DNA from: Massilia sp. erpn
GTDB taxonomy: Bacteria; Pseudomonadota; Gammaproteobacteria; Burkholderiales; Burkholderiaceae_D
Direction: 5' to 3'
NCBI RefSeq assembly: GCF_024400215.1
Contig: NZ_CP053748.1
Location: forward strand, 4,836,001 to 4,900,000
DNA: 64,000 bases
A program made the translations under genes and the position numbers. Shown here one piece after another: positions 43,846-55,200 of this stretch. Each line of letters begins with the position of its first letter. Position 1 is the stretch's first letter. The notes beneath the pieces were generated by a model that was not told the DNA's origin, did no database searches, and worked only from the letters and a program-made list of their open reading frames with translations.

Positions 43846-46233
43846 ATGAGCCATCCGCCAACCGCCGTTCTGTTCGACCGCGAAGACCATCTGCCGCGCA
43901 AGGCCGGCACGGCTGAGGAACTGTCCCGGCTCGCCTCATTTATTTGCGGCAAGCCCATCGCCTTCGCCGTGCTGGCGGATGAAGAGGCTTTGCACGCCGC
44001 CATGCCCGACGGGCTGGACCCGGCTCAGCGCCAAGCCCTGTTCGATCTGGCGCGGGTGGCGGCTGGCCAGCATGTACTGCGCCGCCGCCTGGCCCGCGCC
44101 GAAGGCTTCCTGCAGGGTTTTGCCGAACACTCCCCTTCCCCGCTGTGGATCAAGGACCGGCGTGGCAGCTATGTGATGGGCAATGCCGCCCTGCACGGCC
44201 TGCTGGGCGTGGAGCAGCCCGGCCTGCTGGGCAAGGATGACAGCCATTTCTGGCCGGAAGACATCAGCCGCAGCCTGGCCGAACAGGACCGCGCGGTGCT
44301 CGATCACGGCGAAGTCATCAAGACCATGGAAACCTCGGAAGATGGCGCGCGCCACTGGCTGGTGCATAAATTCCCCATCGACGTCGATGGCGAGCCTTTC
44401 CTGGGCGGTTCCGCCATCGAGATGACCAACGAGGTGGAAAAGGAACGCACCCTGATCCGCCACGACAATTTCTATGTCCTGCTGTCGCGCCTGACGGCCA
44501 TCATTTCCCGCGCCCGCCACCTGGAAACCCTGTGCCTGGACGCCTGCCGCGTGGCCGCCACCCAGCAAGGCATCGATCTGGTCGATATCGCCTGTGCCGA
44601 TCCCGTCAGCGGCGTCTTGTCCATGTTCACCTCGGCCGCCAGCGATGGCAGCGAGCACGTCTGGCCGGCCCGCTGCAACCAGGCCGGCCCGCCGGCGGAC
44701 TGGTTTGCCGCCGAGGCGGCCGCCCAGGCCGTGGCCAACGGCAAGATGCAGATCACGCATGAGATGACGCAAGCCTGCCGCCGTCGCAATATCGCCTCCT
44801 GCATGGCGATTCCGCTCTTCGTCAACGAGCGCTGCTGGGGCGTGATCTCGATCTATTCCCAGCGCGCCGATTTCTTCGACAGTTTCTACCGCGAGCGGGC
44901 GGGCGAGCTGGGGACGGAGCTGAGCTTCGGCCTGGAACGCCTGATCAACGCCCAGGAGCTGCACCGGCTGGCGCGCACCAACGCCCTTTCCGGCCTACCC
45001 AGTCGCCTGCAGTTCGAGGAGCAGATCGCCGCGCTGGCCGCATCGAACGTGTCCGGCACGGTGCTGCTGGTGAATATCAACCGCTTCGACGATCTCAGCT
45101 CGGCCTACGGCAATGCTGCCGCCATCGGCCTGATGCGCGTCATCGCCCAGCGCCTGCGCGCTGCCGTCAACGAGCACATGCTGCTGTCCCATGTGGGCAT
45201 CGGCCGCTTCGCCCTTTTCCTGCCGGCTGCGCTGGAAGACTCGCCGGAGAATTTTGTGCACGAAACCATCGTGCCGCTGCTGCAGGGTGCCTACCAGGTC
45301 GAACAGCACAAGATCTGGTGCACCATCAATGTCGGTGCGGCCTCGCTGCCCGAGGATGGTGTGAATGCCGACACCTTGCTGGTGAAGGCCTGGGATGCGC
45401 TGGCCAGCGCACGCGACCGTGAGCTGCGCTTCGGCGTCTACAACCGCGATGAGCTGGGCCAGGCCACGCGCCAGATCAGCCTGGAGTCCGAGCTGCGCGA
45501 CGCCATCGAGCGCAAGGAGTTCGTCAACTACTACCAGCCCAAGATCGATTTGAAGACGGGACGCCTGGCTGGCGCCGAGGCGCTGATACGCTGGCACCAT
45601 CCGCAGCGCGGCCTGGTGTCGCCGGCCGAATTCGTGCCGCTGCTGGAGCGCAGCGGCCTGGTGATCGCCGCCGGCAGACAGGTCATGCAGCGCGCCATGG
45701 AAGACTGGCGCGGCTGGCATGATGCCGGCCTGAAGCCGCCGCAGATCGCCGTCAATGTGGCGCCGGCCCAGTTCCGCTGTGATTCCCTGCTGGGTGATAT
45801 CCAGCATGCGCTGGAAACGGCGGGCGCGCGCCACCATCCGCTGTCGATCGAAATCACCGAAAGCAGCCTGGTGTCGGACCACCGCCGCGTGGCCGAGATC
45901 CTGCACCGCATCCGCCGCCTGGATGTGCCGATTGCGATCGACGATTTCGGTACCGGCTATTCCTCGCTGGCCTATCTGGTCTCGCTGCCGGTCGATGTGC
46001 TGAAGGTGGACCGCTCCTTCGTCATGAAAATGACCCAGGACGCCGGCTATATGGGCCTGGTCAACACCATCGTCTCGCTGGCCCACACCCTCGACCTGAA
46101 AGTGGTGGCCGAAGGCATCGAGTCTGAAGAAGAGGCCAAGCTGCTGAAACTGCTGCGCTGCGAGCAGGGACAGGGCTATCTGTATGGCCGCCCTGTCTCC
46201 GCCGAGGATTTTGCCGCCCTGCTCACGGGCTGA
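43846..46233 (+). CDS. PAS-GAF-GGDEF(degenerate)-EAL cyclic-di-GMP phosphodiesterase
   Basis: A 795-residue cytoplasmic signalling protein. A PAS domain lies at about residues 85-205 (FAEHSPSPLWIKDRRGSYVM) and a GAF domain at about 215-370. A GGDEF domain at about 380-520 has the active site replaced by GIGRF (near 451), so it should not make c-di-GMP. The EAL domain keeps the catalytic core: AEALIRWHHP (near 578), DDFGTGYSSLAYL (near 699) and EGIESEEEA. It probably hydrolyses c-di-GMP, with the GGDEF as a regulatory domain. Its stop directly abuts the stop of the giant gene. Confidence 0.88.
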   Translation: MSHPPTAVLFDREDHLPRKAGTAEELSRLASFICGKPIAFAVLADEEALHAAMPDGLDPAQRQALFDLARVAAGQHVLRRRLARAEGFLQGFAEHSPSPLWIKDRRGSYVMGNAALHGLLGVEQPGLLGKDDSHFWPEDISRSLAEQDRAVLDHGEVIKTMETSEDGARHWLVHKFPIDVDGEPFLGGSAIEMTNEVEKERTLIRHDNFYVLLSRLTAIISRARHLETLCLDACRVAATQQGIDLVDIACADPVSGVLSMFTSAASDGSEHVWPARCNQAGPPADWFAAEAAAQAVANGKMQITHEMTQACRRRNIASCMAIPLFVNERCWGVISIYSQRADFFDSFYRERAGELGTELSFGLERLINAQELHRLARTNALSGLPSRLQFEEQIAALAASNVSGTVLLVNINRFDDLSSAYGNAAAIGLMRVIAQRLRAAVNEHMLLSHVGIGRFALFLPAALEDSPENFVHETIVPLLQGAYQVEQHKIWCTINVGAASLPEDGVNADTLLVKAWDALASARDRELRFGVYNRDELGQATRQISLESELRDAIERKEFVNYYQPKIDLKTGRLAGAEALIRWHHPQRGLVSPAEFVPLLERSGLVIAAGRQVMQRAMEDWRGWHDAGLKPPQIAVNVAPAQFRCDSLLGDIQHALETAGARHHPLSIEITESSLVSDHRRVAEILHRIRRLDVPIAIDDFGTGYSSLAYLVSLPVDVLKVDRSFVMKMTQDAGYMGLVNTIVSLAHTLDLKVVAEGIESEEEAKLLKLLRCEQGQGYLYGRPVSAEDFAALLTG

Positions 46234-49200
46234 TCACGGCAGCGTACCCAGATCGCTCAGCGGCAGGTCCAGATTTCTCAGCCGCAGCAAGGGCATCCTG
46301 TTGCCGGGATTGCCGATGGTGGCGAAAATCGAGAGATCGAAGCTGAAGCCGCCGAGGCGCTGGCCGCTGCCGCGCGGATCGTAGTTCGGCATCTGGTCCT
46401 GGAACCAGAGCGAGAGCGCCTTTGCCAATCCAGCCGCGAAAGCTGCGACACCTTGCTCGCCGGTGCCGACAGGGGCATAGGGCTTGAGCAGGACCGGCTG
46501 CGTGACGACAATCTGTTCGCCCGCCTGGCTCCCTTGCATGAGGGGATAGCTGTAGCGGGCTTCCAGGGTGATCATCTGCCCTGCCCCGTGCGCCGACGCG
46601 AACAAGTCCATGAAGAAGCGCCTCAGCGTAGGCTCCAGCGCAAGCCGCGGCGGCGCAGGCTGCGCCCGTTCCGGATCAGAAACCGCCATGGCGTGCGCAT
46701 GGTCGATCAGCGGCCGCAGCAGATTGGCAAATTTCGCCAGCTGCGAGGTATACACAAAACGCTCGCTTGCCGCCTTATCGCCAAAGAACTCGTTGCGTTT
46801 CACATAGGCCGCCGCCCAGGCATTCTGGTATTTGAAGAGTTCCAGATTGGCGATGGCGATCTGGCGCACATCGATGCTGCGCGCGCCTGCCGGGTCCAGG
46901 TAGACGGTTTTGCCATCCACCTGGCGGGTAAACCAGAAAGCATCCTTCCGGTCCGCGGGAACCGTGGCATAACCGTCCAGTAGCATCTGCGGCGGCGGCA
47001 GGTCCGGATAGACCACCTGGCGCGTGCCATCCGGCTTCAGCGTAACCAGGAAACGGGCCGGATATGCGGGATCGGCGCCCTGCGTGATCACATAGTAGTT
47101 TCCTGGTTCATCGATATCCGCGCCGCCGGAAGGCCGCCATTTAGGCAGATAGCTGACGGCATCGTTCATCAGCGACAGCAGCGATGCGAGCCCGCGCCTT
47201 GCACGCACCACGGTTTCGTCGCCACCTTTCATGCTCCGGTTCACCCGCCTCAAATAATTGCCGAAGCTGGCGCTCAGCTGATTCTGCACGGACGTGAACT
47301 GGGCCAGGACTTCAAACAGCTTCTTCGACTCATCCAGACCAGCCAATTCCTGCAGCGGATCGGCAATATTCATGCGGACGATGGTGTGCACCGTATCCTG
47401 CTGCATTCCCGCATTGGCGTAGCCATAGCGATAGTCCCACTGCAGGATTTGCGCCAGCTTCGCCTGCGCCGGCAAGCTTTGGCGCTGGCTTTGCGAGGTC
47501 ATCGAAGGCGCCGGCGGGTAGGCGCGCAGGGGAATTGGAATTGAGACCGGGCCAAGCTTCCTGTACAGCGGATTGCCGGCGGCAGCATCTTGCGCGCCGG
47601 GCGGCAGCAGGAAGGACAGCCAGGACGAGGCTTCATAGCCCTTGATGCCGTTCACCGGTCCTATATCGTGTTCGAGATTGGTCACGGCATAGTCGATGTC
47701 GAAGTCCGCCAGCGCGCTATCTCCGGGCCGTTTGGCATAGAACAGGAAGCTCAGGTCGCTCTTTCCGGCGGCGCCCAGCGTCAGCTTGGCCGACGAGAAG
47801 GAATAGTTCTTGTCGGCCTGCGCTGTGCCGTTGCCGCCGCCGGCAATCTGCGGCGTGCCATACAGGCGGGGCGCCGCACTCGCGTCCACTCCATGCAAGG
47901 AGGCCTTGACCTTCATTGGGTAGGACACGATGGTCGTCACCTTGTACGCCTCGCCCAGCCGGATCAACAGCTGCTGGCGCAGCCTTTCAGCGGCGGACGC
48001 GGGGTCGGCGCCGCGCTGCGCCTCCAGCACCGGCGCGGTTCGGGTCGCGGCATAGGCGCCCGCCAGGTTTTCCTTGGCCTGCAGGATGCCGGGCAGGACG
48101 CTGCCACCGCTCAGGTAATCGACCAGGAAGGCTTGCGAAATCAGCTCCGGCGACAGCAGATTGTCGATCGCCGTGAAGAATGCGTTCATCCACACGTCCA
48201 TATCGATATTCTGGAAGGTGGCCGCATGACTCTTGTCTGGATCGATCCCGCCAAGCGCATCGTTCCAAGGATGGATGGCGACCGTTTCCGATTGCAGGCT
48301 GGTAGCCAGCGGCGTGGGCGCGAAGAAGCAGGCCTCGCCGTCCTTGCCGAAGTAGATGCCGCTGGCGTCGGTGAGCGCCATGCGCACCACCCACAGCGGC
48401 TTGCGCGCTTCGCCGGCTCCGGCGCCGGAACTGAAGCGGTCGTAGCCGGAAGCCAGTTTCAGACAGTAGGCGCCAGCCACCGCGAAGATGCGTTCGAATT
48501 CGGCGGCGAAGGCATTCAGGGCATAGGTATCGCGGCCGCCCTCCTTCCGTTCCTGGCTGTCCTGGCGCGCCACGTAAGGATCGATGGCGGTCAGCGCCTG
48601 GTAGACGGCGCGGTCATCCGCGAATTGGGCGGAAACAAAAGCGCGGTTGCGCGCAATGGCAAATTCCACCTTCAGGGCAAACAGCTCTTCCTGGTTCTGG
48701 CTGGCCGCAGGCAGGGGCGTGGCAAGGCACCAGCGGTTCCAGGCATCGCCGCCAATACCCGGCAGCTGCCCGATGTCGCTGCATGTGCCGCTGGACGGCG
48801 GGGTGTATTCCTTGCCCGCCGCCCGTGCCAGCAAATAGAGGACGATGGCTTTTACCGCCTGCAGGACCACGTCGGCCTTGTCCGGCGCCAGATAGCCGGG
48901 ATCGGCGGCCAGCATGGTGGTCAGGATGGCGAAGCGGACGGCGAAGCCGGCCTGCCCCTGCAAGGACGGCTGGCATAGCTGGTAATAGATGGTCTTGTAG
49001 CTTTCCAGATCTTTCCGCGCCTGTTCCCGCCAGGGCTTTTCCGGTTTGCCGGCATCGGCCATATAGGGTGTGGTGTCGAAGTACAGAACCAGCACCAGGG
49101 ATGGATTGCCTGCCGCCGCCGTGAACAGATACTGCGGCACCATGCTCGGCCAGCCGGAGAGTGGAATCAGCGCATCGGTATAACCCAGCAAGGCCGGCGG

Positions 49201-52200
49201 CGCGTTCCGCACTCCATTCGGGAAAAGCACGGGATCAGACAGCGGCGTAATGGTTTCGTTGCCATACAGGTCGCGCCAGGCAAATTCGACCTGGGCAATC
49301 CGGTTCAGCACGAAATACGGATCGGCCGCTGCGGGCGGCAGGTCATCGCCTCCCGCCGCCGGCGCGGCGTTCCGGATGCGATAGGCCGGCAGCGATTTAT
49401 GGTATTCCCATCCGGCGGCATTGTCCTCGGCCGGTATGGCGCGGATCTTGTCGGCAACCGGGGCCGCGCTCGCGGTTGTCGGGCCGACCGGGATGCCCCA
49501 GTTGGTGGCCGGGAAATCCTGATTGTGCAGATCCGGACCAGAGAAGCGGTAGGACAGCAGGTTATAGGATTGCAGCAGATAGACTCTGGCGTAATCCGGC
49601 TGGTCGGGGCTGGGCAGCGGCCCGGGATTGCTGCGCTTGAGGGATAAGGCGAGGCAGCCCGGCGGCGTAGTGGTGCTGATATTGGTGAAGGCCAGCGTCA
49701 CCGTTTTTTGCGCCGGCAGGAAGATGCCGGGGATGCGTGCATTTTCCGCAGCCAGCTTGGGCAAGGCCGCACCAAAATAGGCGGCAACCGAGGCCAGGGT
49801 ATTCCCAGCCTTGGCCGAGGTCAGCGCGTAGCTCACCGGCGGGATGCGCAAAGCTGTCCACAAGGGGATAGGCTTGCTGAAGTCCAGCCCCCTGCCCTGG
49901 TTGGCGGCCGCCAATTGGGCGGTCGTCACCATGTAGTAGCCAGCGATGCTGGCCGCGTCCTGGCCTGGCGCCGCCACGCCGGATTGATAAACCAGGTCAT
50001 TCAACGCCAGCGTGGCGCCCGGCGCCAGGGCCATATCGCCCAGCACTTCGGCGGCTTTGCCGGCCGGAAGATTCAGGCGCGCAGCAATCGCTTCCAGCGT
50101 CTCGTTCCGGCCTATGGCCACGGTCTGCGCAAACGGCACCGCCTCGCCGAACAGGAAATCGGTGGCCGGATCGATATTCTGCCCGGTGACGGCCACATTC
50201 ATGTAGTCGTACAGCCGGTTTTCCTCCATCCCGGCGCCGGACTTCGCATACGTCAGCAGGAGCCGCAGCGTGGCGTCGCCGTTGGCATCGAAGAGCAGGT
50301 CCGACAGGCCGCTTTGCGCCGCGATGTTTTCGTAGTACAGATAATAGCCGCCGGAGCGCGTGATGCTGCATTCCCACAGCAGCTTGATGAAATCATAGAC
50401 TTCGCCAAGCAAGCCTTGCGGCGCGGGCACCTGCGCCGCAAGATTGTCCGCAAACGAAGCCGCTGCCGCCGGGTTGGTGTAGGTCGACAGATTGGCCTGG
50501 GTGATGAAGTAAGCCGTGTTGGCCGCCACATCGGACACCAGTCCGGCATCGTTATTGGAGGAGGCATTGGGCGCAAACAGCAGCGCCAGACTCAATACCG
50601 GCGTCGCGGCAGGCGTGCTGACGGCCAGCAGCCGCTCCAGCACCATCACCCCGAGTTCGTCCGCACCCACCAGTTCATAGGTGAAGACATTGCCCTCGCT
50701 CGCCACTTTCTTGATGCTGAAATCGATCAGCGAGCCCCAGCCGTAGCAGCGGCAATCGCTTGCCACCCGCTGGCCGCTGGCCGGATTGACGCTGCCGATC
50801 TTCGCCGCCACCTTCGGATAGGGAAGGCCCGCCTGCGTGCTGGCGAGATAGGCGAGCAGGTTGCGCGAGAAGGGCCAGATATAGGGCGTGGCGGCTTTCT
50901 CCCGCGGATCGAGGGCGCCATAGGCCAGGCTGACGGCGCTGCCGGCCTGCCACGCAATCATCTGTGCAAAATCATACTGGACCGGCTGCTCCTCGCGCAT
51001 GGCGGCGATGCCCAGGCTGTCGATCTGCGGCTGCACGCCCTTGCTGCGCGCCTCATCCAGCACCGTGTTGAGGGTCTTGAGCATATCGGCGCTGAAGCTG
51101 ACGGTGGCGCTGCTGCCCTGGGCGAAGCGCAGCCAGGCCGGGGCGTTGGGCGCGGCCGCCATGCTGGCCGCGACCTTATCCTCCGGCTTCAATTCCGGCA
51201 GCTCGAACTGCTGCCCAGTCACGGAATACATGGAGCAGTCGCTGCCTGCGCAAGGCTGATCGGACGGGTCGTTGAAGTTCAGGCCCGTCCCCTGCCCCAC
51301 CGGCAGGCGCATGCCATACACCAGGAAGCGGCTGACCATGCCGGCCAGCTGCTGCAAGCTGTTGCAGTCCTTGATTTCTTGAATGGTGGCAGCCACCGTC
51401 AGGCAGTACATATGCGGCAGGTCGAGATAGCGTGGCTCGGCATCGCTGCTGCGGAAGAAGGGCGCGATATCCTGATTGGCGGCGGTATTGGCAATGTCCG
51501 CCGGCGAGCTCGCGTAGCGGCTCGAGATAAGGGCCAGCGTGTCCGTACCATCCGCCGCCGTGGTGCAACTCAGATCGGGCAGCGCCATCATGGTGCGCGC
51601 ATTCAGCAAGCCTGTCAGCCGGGCTGTGGCGGCCGCCAGCTCCCCCGGCGTCCAGCCGGCTTGCATCTGCAGCGACTCGAAGGTGGAATCGCTTTGCGTA
51701 ACGATCTTGTCGCCAGTACTGCTGGTGAGGGTGACGCCACCATTGATCAGATACTGCACCTGCTTGTTCTTCTCGATCAGACTATCCACGCTGAGACCGG
51801 AGCCATACAGGTCCACGATGGATTGCAAGGTCGTACCACTGGCCACCTGGCTCCTGCAACCGGCGATGGTGAGCCGCATGCCGCCGGCCAGCGGCGCATC
51901 CCGGTTCGCCTCAGCCAGCACGCCGGTAGTCAGCCGGTTCTCGTCGGTCCCGGAAGGCGGCCGCATGCCGTTGGCCCAGGCTACGATGCCGGCCAGCGAG
52001 TTGGCATGCCGGTTCAGGGCATACTTGTAGTGGGTCATGGCGTCGAGGCCGTACTGCACCAGCTGGCTGGCCAGCATGACGAAAAAGTCCTGGAAGACCA
52101 GGCCCGCCACCGACAGGCTGAATGACTGCCCAGCCTCGGCTTGCAGGCGCAGCGCGGCGCTCTGCTCGGCGGCCAGCTCGCTTTCCACCTGCATTTGCAA

Positions 52201-55200
52201 ATCCCGGAAATACTCGCTCACCGTTCTCACATACTGCTCGCTGCAACTGGTGAAGCTGGACAGGGTGCGCTGCTTGCCGCCCGGCGCCGTCAGCACCACT
52301 TCGGGCGGCATGGGGAAGATCGCCACCGATTTCTCTTCCTTGAGGCCGGGATCGGCCGCCGCAATACTCACCGCCACATGATCATTGAGGAACTGGTCGA
52401 TCTGGCTGATGCTGAGCGGCGTTACGATGCCGGGATCGGTCAGCTCGTGGTAGATATCGAGCAGTTCGGGGTAGCTGATGACCGTCTCCTGGATGGCCGC
52501 CCTGCTGGTTTCTCCCGGACGGTAGGAGGTGACCAGCCAATTGAACAGCTCCAGGCAAAGATTGGTGAAGCTTTCATTGGCCGTATCGATGTAGAGCAGA
52601 TGGACGATGCGGTTCTTCTGGTCCGCCAGCGCACCGCGCGGGCTCTTGCTGGCCACCGCCTGGGCCGGACCGTAATACAAGGTCAGAGGCAGCTTATCAG
52701 CCGCCGCTGCGTGCTTGAGCGTGGTCATGACCAGGCGCCTGCGCCGCTGCGGCAGATACGCCGCCCGCAATACATGCAGATTGCGCCGCCCTTCCAGGAT
52801 GCCCGGCCGGCCCGAGCCAAGGCGGTTCCATGGCGCGTCCGCGCTGCGGTCCTGGCCGATGACCAAGGTCTCCTTCACCGTGGCGGAGAAGGACAGGCCG
52901 ATGCGGATCGAAAACAGGCCCAGATTGATCTTGACCGTAACGCGGATATCCACCGAGGCGGCAATCGTGAGCGGCAAGGCGCCATAGGACTGATAGGACG
53001 CTTGCACATACACCCGCACGACAAGCTCGAAATTGGCGCTGATGATGGCAAAGTTGATGGTGCCATACAGGCGGCCGATCAGGCCCAGCGTGCCCTTGAC
53101 CATGAAAAAGTCGCAGGACTCGCCGCCGTCGAAAGGATTGTAGGCGGCATAAACGCCTTCGATAATGCCGAACACCGTGAGCGAGAAACCGGCCTGCATG
53201 ATGCCGATATTGATATCCTTGCCCAGCCCCACCTGCAGGCCGATGCCCAGCACGATGACGGGATTGAACACGCCGTTCTTGGTTGCCGGCACCACCGACG
53301 TGGTGGCGGAACTGAGTTTGCCGAAATAAATGCCGCCGGCGCCCAGCAGCGGCAGCGGCCCGGCTTGAATCTGGATGGCAAAGGAAACACTGAAGTCATT
53401 GTTGTAGGGGAAGCCGATATCGACCAGGAAGTCGCCATTGGTGAAAATCTGCACGCCGAAATTCGGCAGCGTGACGCCGCAAGCGCCGAACTGCAGCTGG
53501 CGCACGGCGTTCGGCAAGGTCAGCTTGGCCTGGTACATGCCAATTGACTCGGACACTTTCTTGTACATGATTTCGAATGCCAGTCCGGCCAGGGCCTTGG
53601 CGGCCGGGCCGTCCAGCGCAAAGCGCAGCGCATACAGGTTCGGATCGTTGAAGATGATGGACAGATCCAGCAGATAGCCGGCCTTGGCCCCGCCCGCCCT
53701 GCCCTGCAGTGCATCCTTGCCGTCGCCGCCGAAGCGCAGCACGCCGAAGTTCATCGCAACCAGCCAGTTGCTGCGCGGGTTGAACATGGGCTGGCCCTTG
53801 GGTGGATTGGCCGCGACGGGAATACCGCCGCCCTGGGGGGCTTCCAGCGAGCGCATGGCGGTGATGGCCGCCTCCACCGAATCGAATTTCTCGTAGCCGG
53901 AAATGGTGACGTGCTGGCCCAGCGCGAGCAGGCGGATGTCGAGATACTTGTTGCCCGAACCGGCTGGTACGGGGGCGGAAGCGGGATCGGTGGCATCCCA
54001 GGAAGGAATGCTTTGCCCGGTCACGAATTTGCCATCGAGTTCAACAAGCACCTCGTATTTCGACGGCGTTTTCTCCTTGGGCTGATACGTCAGCTTCACA
54101 CCATTGAGGGTGAAGATGCCGAAATTCAGTCCAAGCTTGCCGTCAGCCGGATAGCTGATGCTGATCTTGTTTTTTGTGATGTTGACGATCAGGACCAGAT
54201 TATTGAGCGGGATATTGTTCAGTAAATTCCACGGCGCGGACAGCGAGCGCGCACCGCCCGGCACCGCCCACGACAGCAGCAAGGCCACGATGTCGCCCAG
54301 GGAGATATTGCCGAAGCGGATGGTGACCGTGGTTTCCTTGGTTTTTGGATCGGTTTTATATTCCCCCGTCAGGTAATCCGACAGCGAAAGATAGTAGCGG
54401 TAGTCATTGGCGTCGCGCATATCGACCGTCAAGGTCCACTCTATATTGAGCAGGGTGATGGACGCCGTCATGCGGTAAGCGGGTGTCTGCCGGCTGTTTT
54501 CCTGTCCGGTATAGCCAAGCAGGATGGGCTGGCGTGGCAGCCGCAGGTTTTCCTGTGTGTATCGCGCGCTGCGTCCAGCTCCGGAACCTGCGGGGATAAT
54601 GCCATTCGAATACACCCCGAGAAAGCCCTTGAGCGTGCCGATGCCGAAAGGCAGGACCATGCTTGCGCTGACTTCAAAACTATACGTCCCCCCGCTTGAT
54701 ATCTGGACGTTCAAGCCATCGATCACCAGATCGAATTGATCGGACGGAATTTTGAACGCGCCATTGGTAAAGGTGTACAGCAAGGCGCTCAGCGAGATTG
54801 ATCCCTGCGACAGCCAGCCGCGATAAGTCCATTCGCTGCTGCCGATCGGCGTGCTGGCCATGAGCGAGAGCTGGAAGCTGCCGTCCGCCCCATCTTTGCC
54901 AATCTGAAGTACGCCACTGAAAGAGCCGCCATTATTCTTGCCCACGCGCTGCAGTGACATGGATAATTGTTTGATAATCAAAGGCACGGTAAACAGCGTT
55001 GTTGAGACCGTGATATCCCAATCGGCATTGAAGGTCCCGTCAAAGCTGTAAATGCTGCTGGGCGTGTCTGCCAGGAAGGTAAGACTCTTGAAGCCACCTT
55101 TGATGCCGGTCTTGATCGAAGTCGGCAGGATGATATGCAGAATATCGTCAACGCTGAGCAAGGCACCGTTGTCATCGAGTACCCCTCGGATGCGAAAATC

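Noticed and set aside
49708..52125. An 805-codon open frame antisense to the giant gene
   Set aside because: Arg/Gln/His-rich translation typical of an antisense shadow; the minus-strand frame is continuous through it.
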